A DNA stretch of 7,290 bases from an uncultured Thermoleophilia bacterium (lineage in GTDB: Bacteria > Actinomycetota > Thermoleophilia > UBA2241), in the NCBI GenBank assembly GCA_903921965.1, contig CAIXSE010000145.1:1-7290 (forward strand), written 5' to 3'. Of the stretch, positions 6,057 to 7,290 are shown piece by piece. Both the position numbers and the translations under genes were made by a program. Position 1 is the stretch's first letter; each line of letters opens with the position of its first letter. The notes under the pieces were generated by a model that worked only from the letters and a program-made list of their open reading frames with translations, made no database searches and was not told the DNA's origin.

Positions 6057-7290
6057 TCAGAACCAGCCCCAGGACTGGAAGAGCGGGACGAGGAAGTACA
6101 GCAGGAAGCCCGCGGTCGCGATCCAGAGCATCCAGCTCACCTCGCGCGCCTTGCCCTGCGCTATGCGGATCAGCGTGTACGAGATGAAGCCGAAGCCGAT
6201 GCCGTTCGTGATGCTGTACGTCAGCGGCATGATGGCCATGGTGAGCACGGCCGGGATGCCGAACGCGGGGTCGGCGAAGTTGATGGCCGAGATGACACGC
6301 TGCGCGGCCGTCTTGCCCTCCTCTTCGATCTCGGCCTTCTCCTCGGCCTGCGAGAGAGTGGCCATCATGAGGAACCCGACGATGATGAGCGCCGGCGCGG
6401 TGGCGTTTGCCGGGACGATGGCGGCGATCGGCGAGAAGAACATCGCCAGCAGGAAGAGCACGCCGGTGACGATGCTCACCATACCGGTGCGGCCGCCCGC
6501 GGCGACGCCCGCCCCCGACTCGATGTACGTGGTCGCCGACGAGGCCGACGCGGCGCCGCCGGCCATGGCGGCCAGCGAGTCGATGAAGAGCAGGCGGTTG
6601 AGCTTCTTGAGGTGGCCCTGGTCGTCGAGGTAGCCCGCCTGGCCGCCGACGCCGACGAGGGTGCCCATGGTGTCGAAGAAGTCGGACAGCATGAGGCTGA
6701 AGATCCACAGGATGGCGGCCGTCACGCCGAGCTTGGCGAAAGCGCCGAAGTCGAACTGGCCCACCAGGCTGAAGTCGGGCATGGCCACGATCTTGCTCGG
6801 CAGCACCGCGGTGCCCTCCATGAACGACGTCTTGTCGTAGGCGTAGTTCAGGATCATCGCGAAGACCGTCGAGAAGACGATGCCGAGGATCACGGCGAAG
6901 CGCCAGCCGCGGACCAGCATGATGATCGTGACGATGAGGCCGAAGATGGTGACGAGCACCGGGACGCCGACGAAGGTGCCGAGCGAGACCACCGTGCCGC
7001 CGCCGCCGACCACGAGGCCGCCGTCGACGAGGCCGATGAAGAGGATGAAGAAGCCGATACCCACGACGATGGCCTTCTTGAGCTCCAGCGGGATGGCCTT
7101 GAAGATGGCCTCGCGGAACCCGGTGAGCACCAGGACGAGGATGGCCACGCCCTCGAGGAAGATCAGGCCCATGGCCTGCGGGAAGGTGAGCCCCTGGCCC
7201 AGCACGAGGCTGAACGCCACGACGGCGTTCAGGCCCATGCCGGGGGCGATGGCGTAGGCGCGGTTGGTGAAGGCACCCATGATGATGGTC
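6057..7290 (-). CDS. NCS2-family purine (adenine/guanine/hypoxanthine) permease, AzgA type, 5' end missing
   Basis: This is a polytopic inner-membrane nucleobase transporter, probably a cation symporter importing purine bases for salvage. The frame is open to the right edge, with Thr-Ile-Ile before the Met at 7278-7280. That Met is internal, because the family normally has roughly 50-70 residues before the APGMGLNA motif seen here. Counting from it as residue 1, the signatures are APGMGLNA (12-19), TYIESGAGVAAGGRTGM (251-267, the AzgA/COG2252 hallmark), FFSPIAAIVP and ATAPALIIVG (281-302), and MPLTYSITNGIGFGF (351-365). About 407 residues plus the missing start fits a total of about 460-480. 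Purine specificity is inferred from the family. An acidic segment (about 311-331, EEKAEIEEE) looks like an insertion where relatives have a short loop. The stop at 6057-6059 is followed by two hairpins. Promoter and ribosome site lie outside the window. Confidence 0.93.
   Translation of the reverse strand, partial: TIIMGAFTNRAYAIAPGMGLNAVVAFSLVLGQGLTFPQAMGLIFLEGVAILVLVLTGFREAIFKAIPLELKKAIVVGIGFFILFIGLVDGGLVVGGGGTVVSLGTFVGVPVLVTIFGLIVTIIMLVRGWRFAVILGIVFSTVFAMILNYAYDKTSFMEGTAVLPSKIVAMPDFSLVGQFDFGAFAKLGVTAAILWIFSLMLSDFFDTMGTLVGVGGQAGYLDDQGHLKKLNRLLFIDSLAAMAGGAASASSATTYIESGAGVAAGGRTGMVSIVTGVLFLLAMFFSPIAAIVPANATAPALIIVGFLMMATLSQAEEKAEIEEEGKTAAQRVISAINFADPAFGIPAVLTMAIMPLTYSITNGIGFGFISYTLIRIAQGKAREVSWMLWIATAGFLLYFLVPLFQSWGWF

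Noticed and set aside
5053..6633. A 526-codon plus-strand open frame opposite the two transporter genes
   Set aside because: The opposite strand encodes two clear membrane proteins. This frame reads through both hairpins and has shadow-type composition.

Overview
This window is GC-rich coding DNA with almost no non-coding space. It holds two parts that converge on each other. The left two thirds (plus strand) is the conserved actinobacterial-type cell-wall and signalling cluster: the end of a probable PP2C phosphatase, a FtsW/RodA SEDS glycosyltransferase, a class B penicillin-binding protein of the PbpA type, and a PASTA-domain Ser/Thr kinase of the PknB type. The right third (minus strand) carries two membrane transporters: a CaCA-superfamily cation antiporter and an AzgA-type NCS2 purine permease that is cut off by the right edge.

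Organism. The phosphatase-SEDS-PBP-kinase order, the strong G/C preference at third codon positions and the GTG starts point to a high-GC Gram-positive, most likely in Actinomycetota. Only one kinase follows pbpA, whereas Mycobacterium has pknA and pknB, so a deeper branch such as Coriobacteriia or Thermoleophilia is possible. That placement is an inference.

Layout. Positions 1-146 hold the 3' end of the phosphatase gene, whose stop overlaps the GTG start of the SEDS gene (143-1465). pbpA follows after 6 bases (1472-2911). A hairpin containing the pbpA stop codon lies between pbpA and pknB (2974-4887). A perfect 23-base inverted repeat (4918-4965) separates pknB from the convergent antiporter gene (4972-5964, minus). 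A second strong hairpin (5981-6021) lies between the antiporter and the upstream permease gene (6057-7290, minus, partial). No gene-free stretch exceeds about 90 bases. I saw no RNA gene, insertion sequence, CRISPR array or attachment site.

How the genes fit together. The SEDS protein polymerises glycan strands from lipid II and PbpA cross-links them. The kinase senses muropeptide or lipid II through extracellular PASTA repeats and phosphorylates cell-wall and division proteins, and the PP2C phosphatase reverses this. The two transporters have no evident link to that pathway.

This is mostly a known, conserved locus, and I did not find a convincing new multi-gene system. The points most worth checking are the altered ion-ligand positions in the CaCA antiporter, its apparent lack of a Shine-Dalgarno site, and the stop-codon hairpin between pbpA and pknB.
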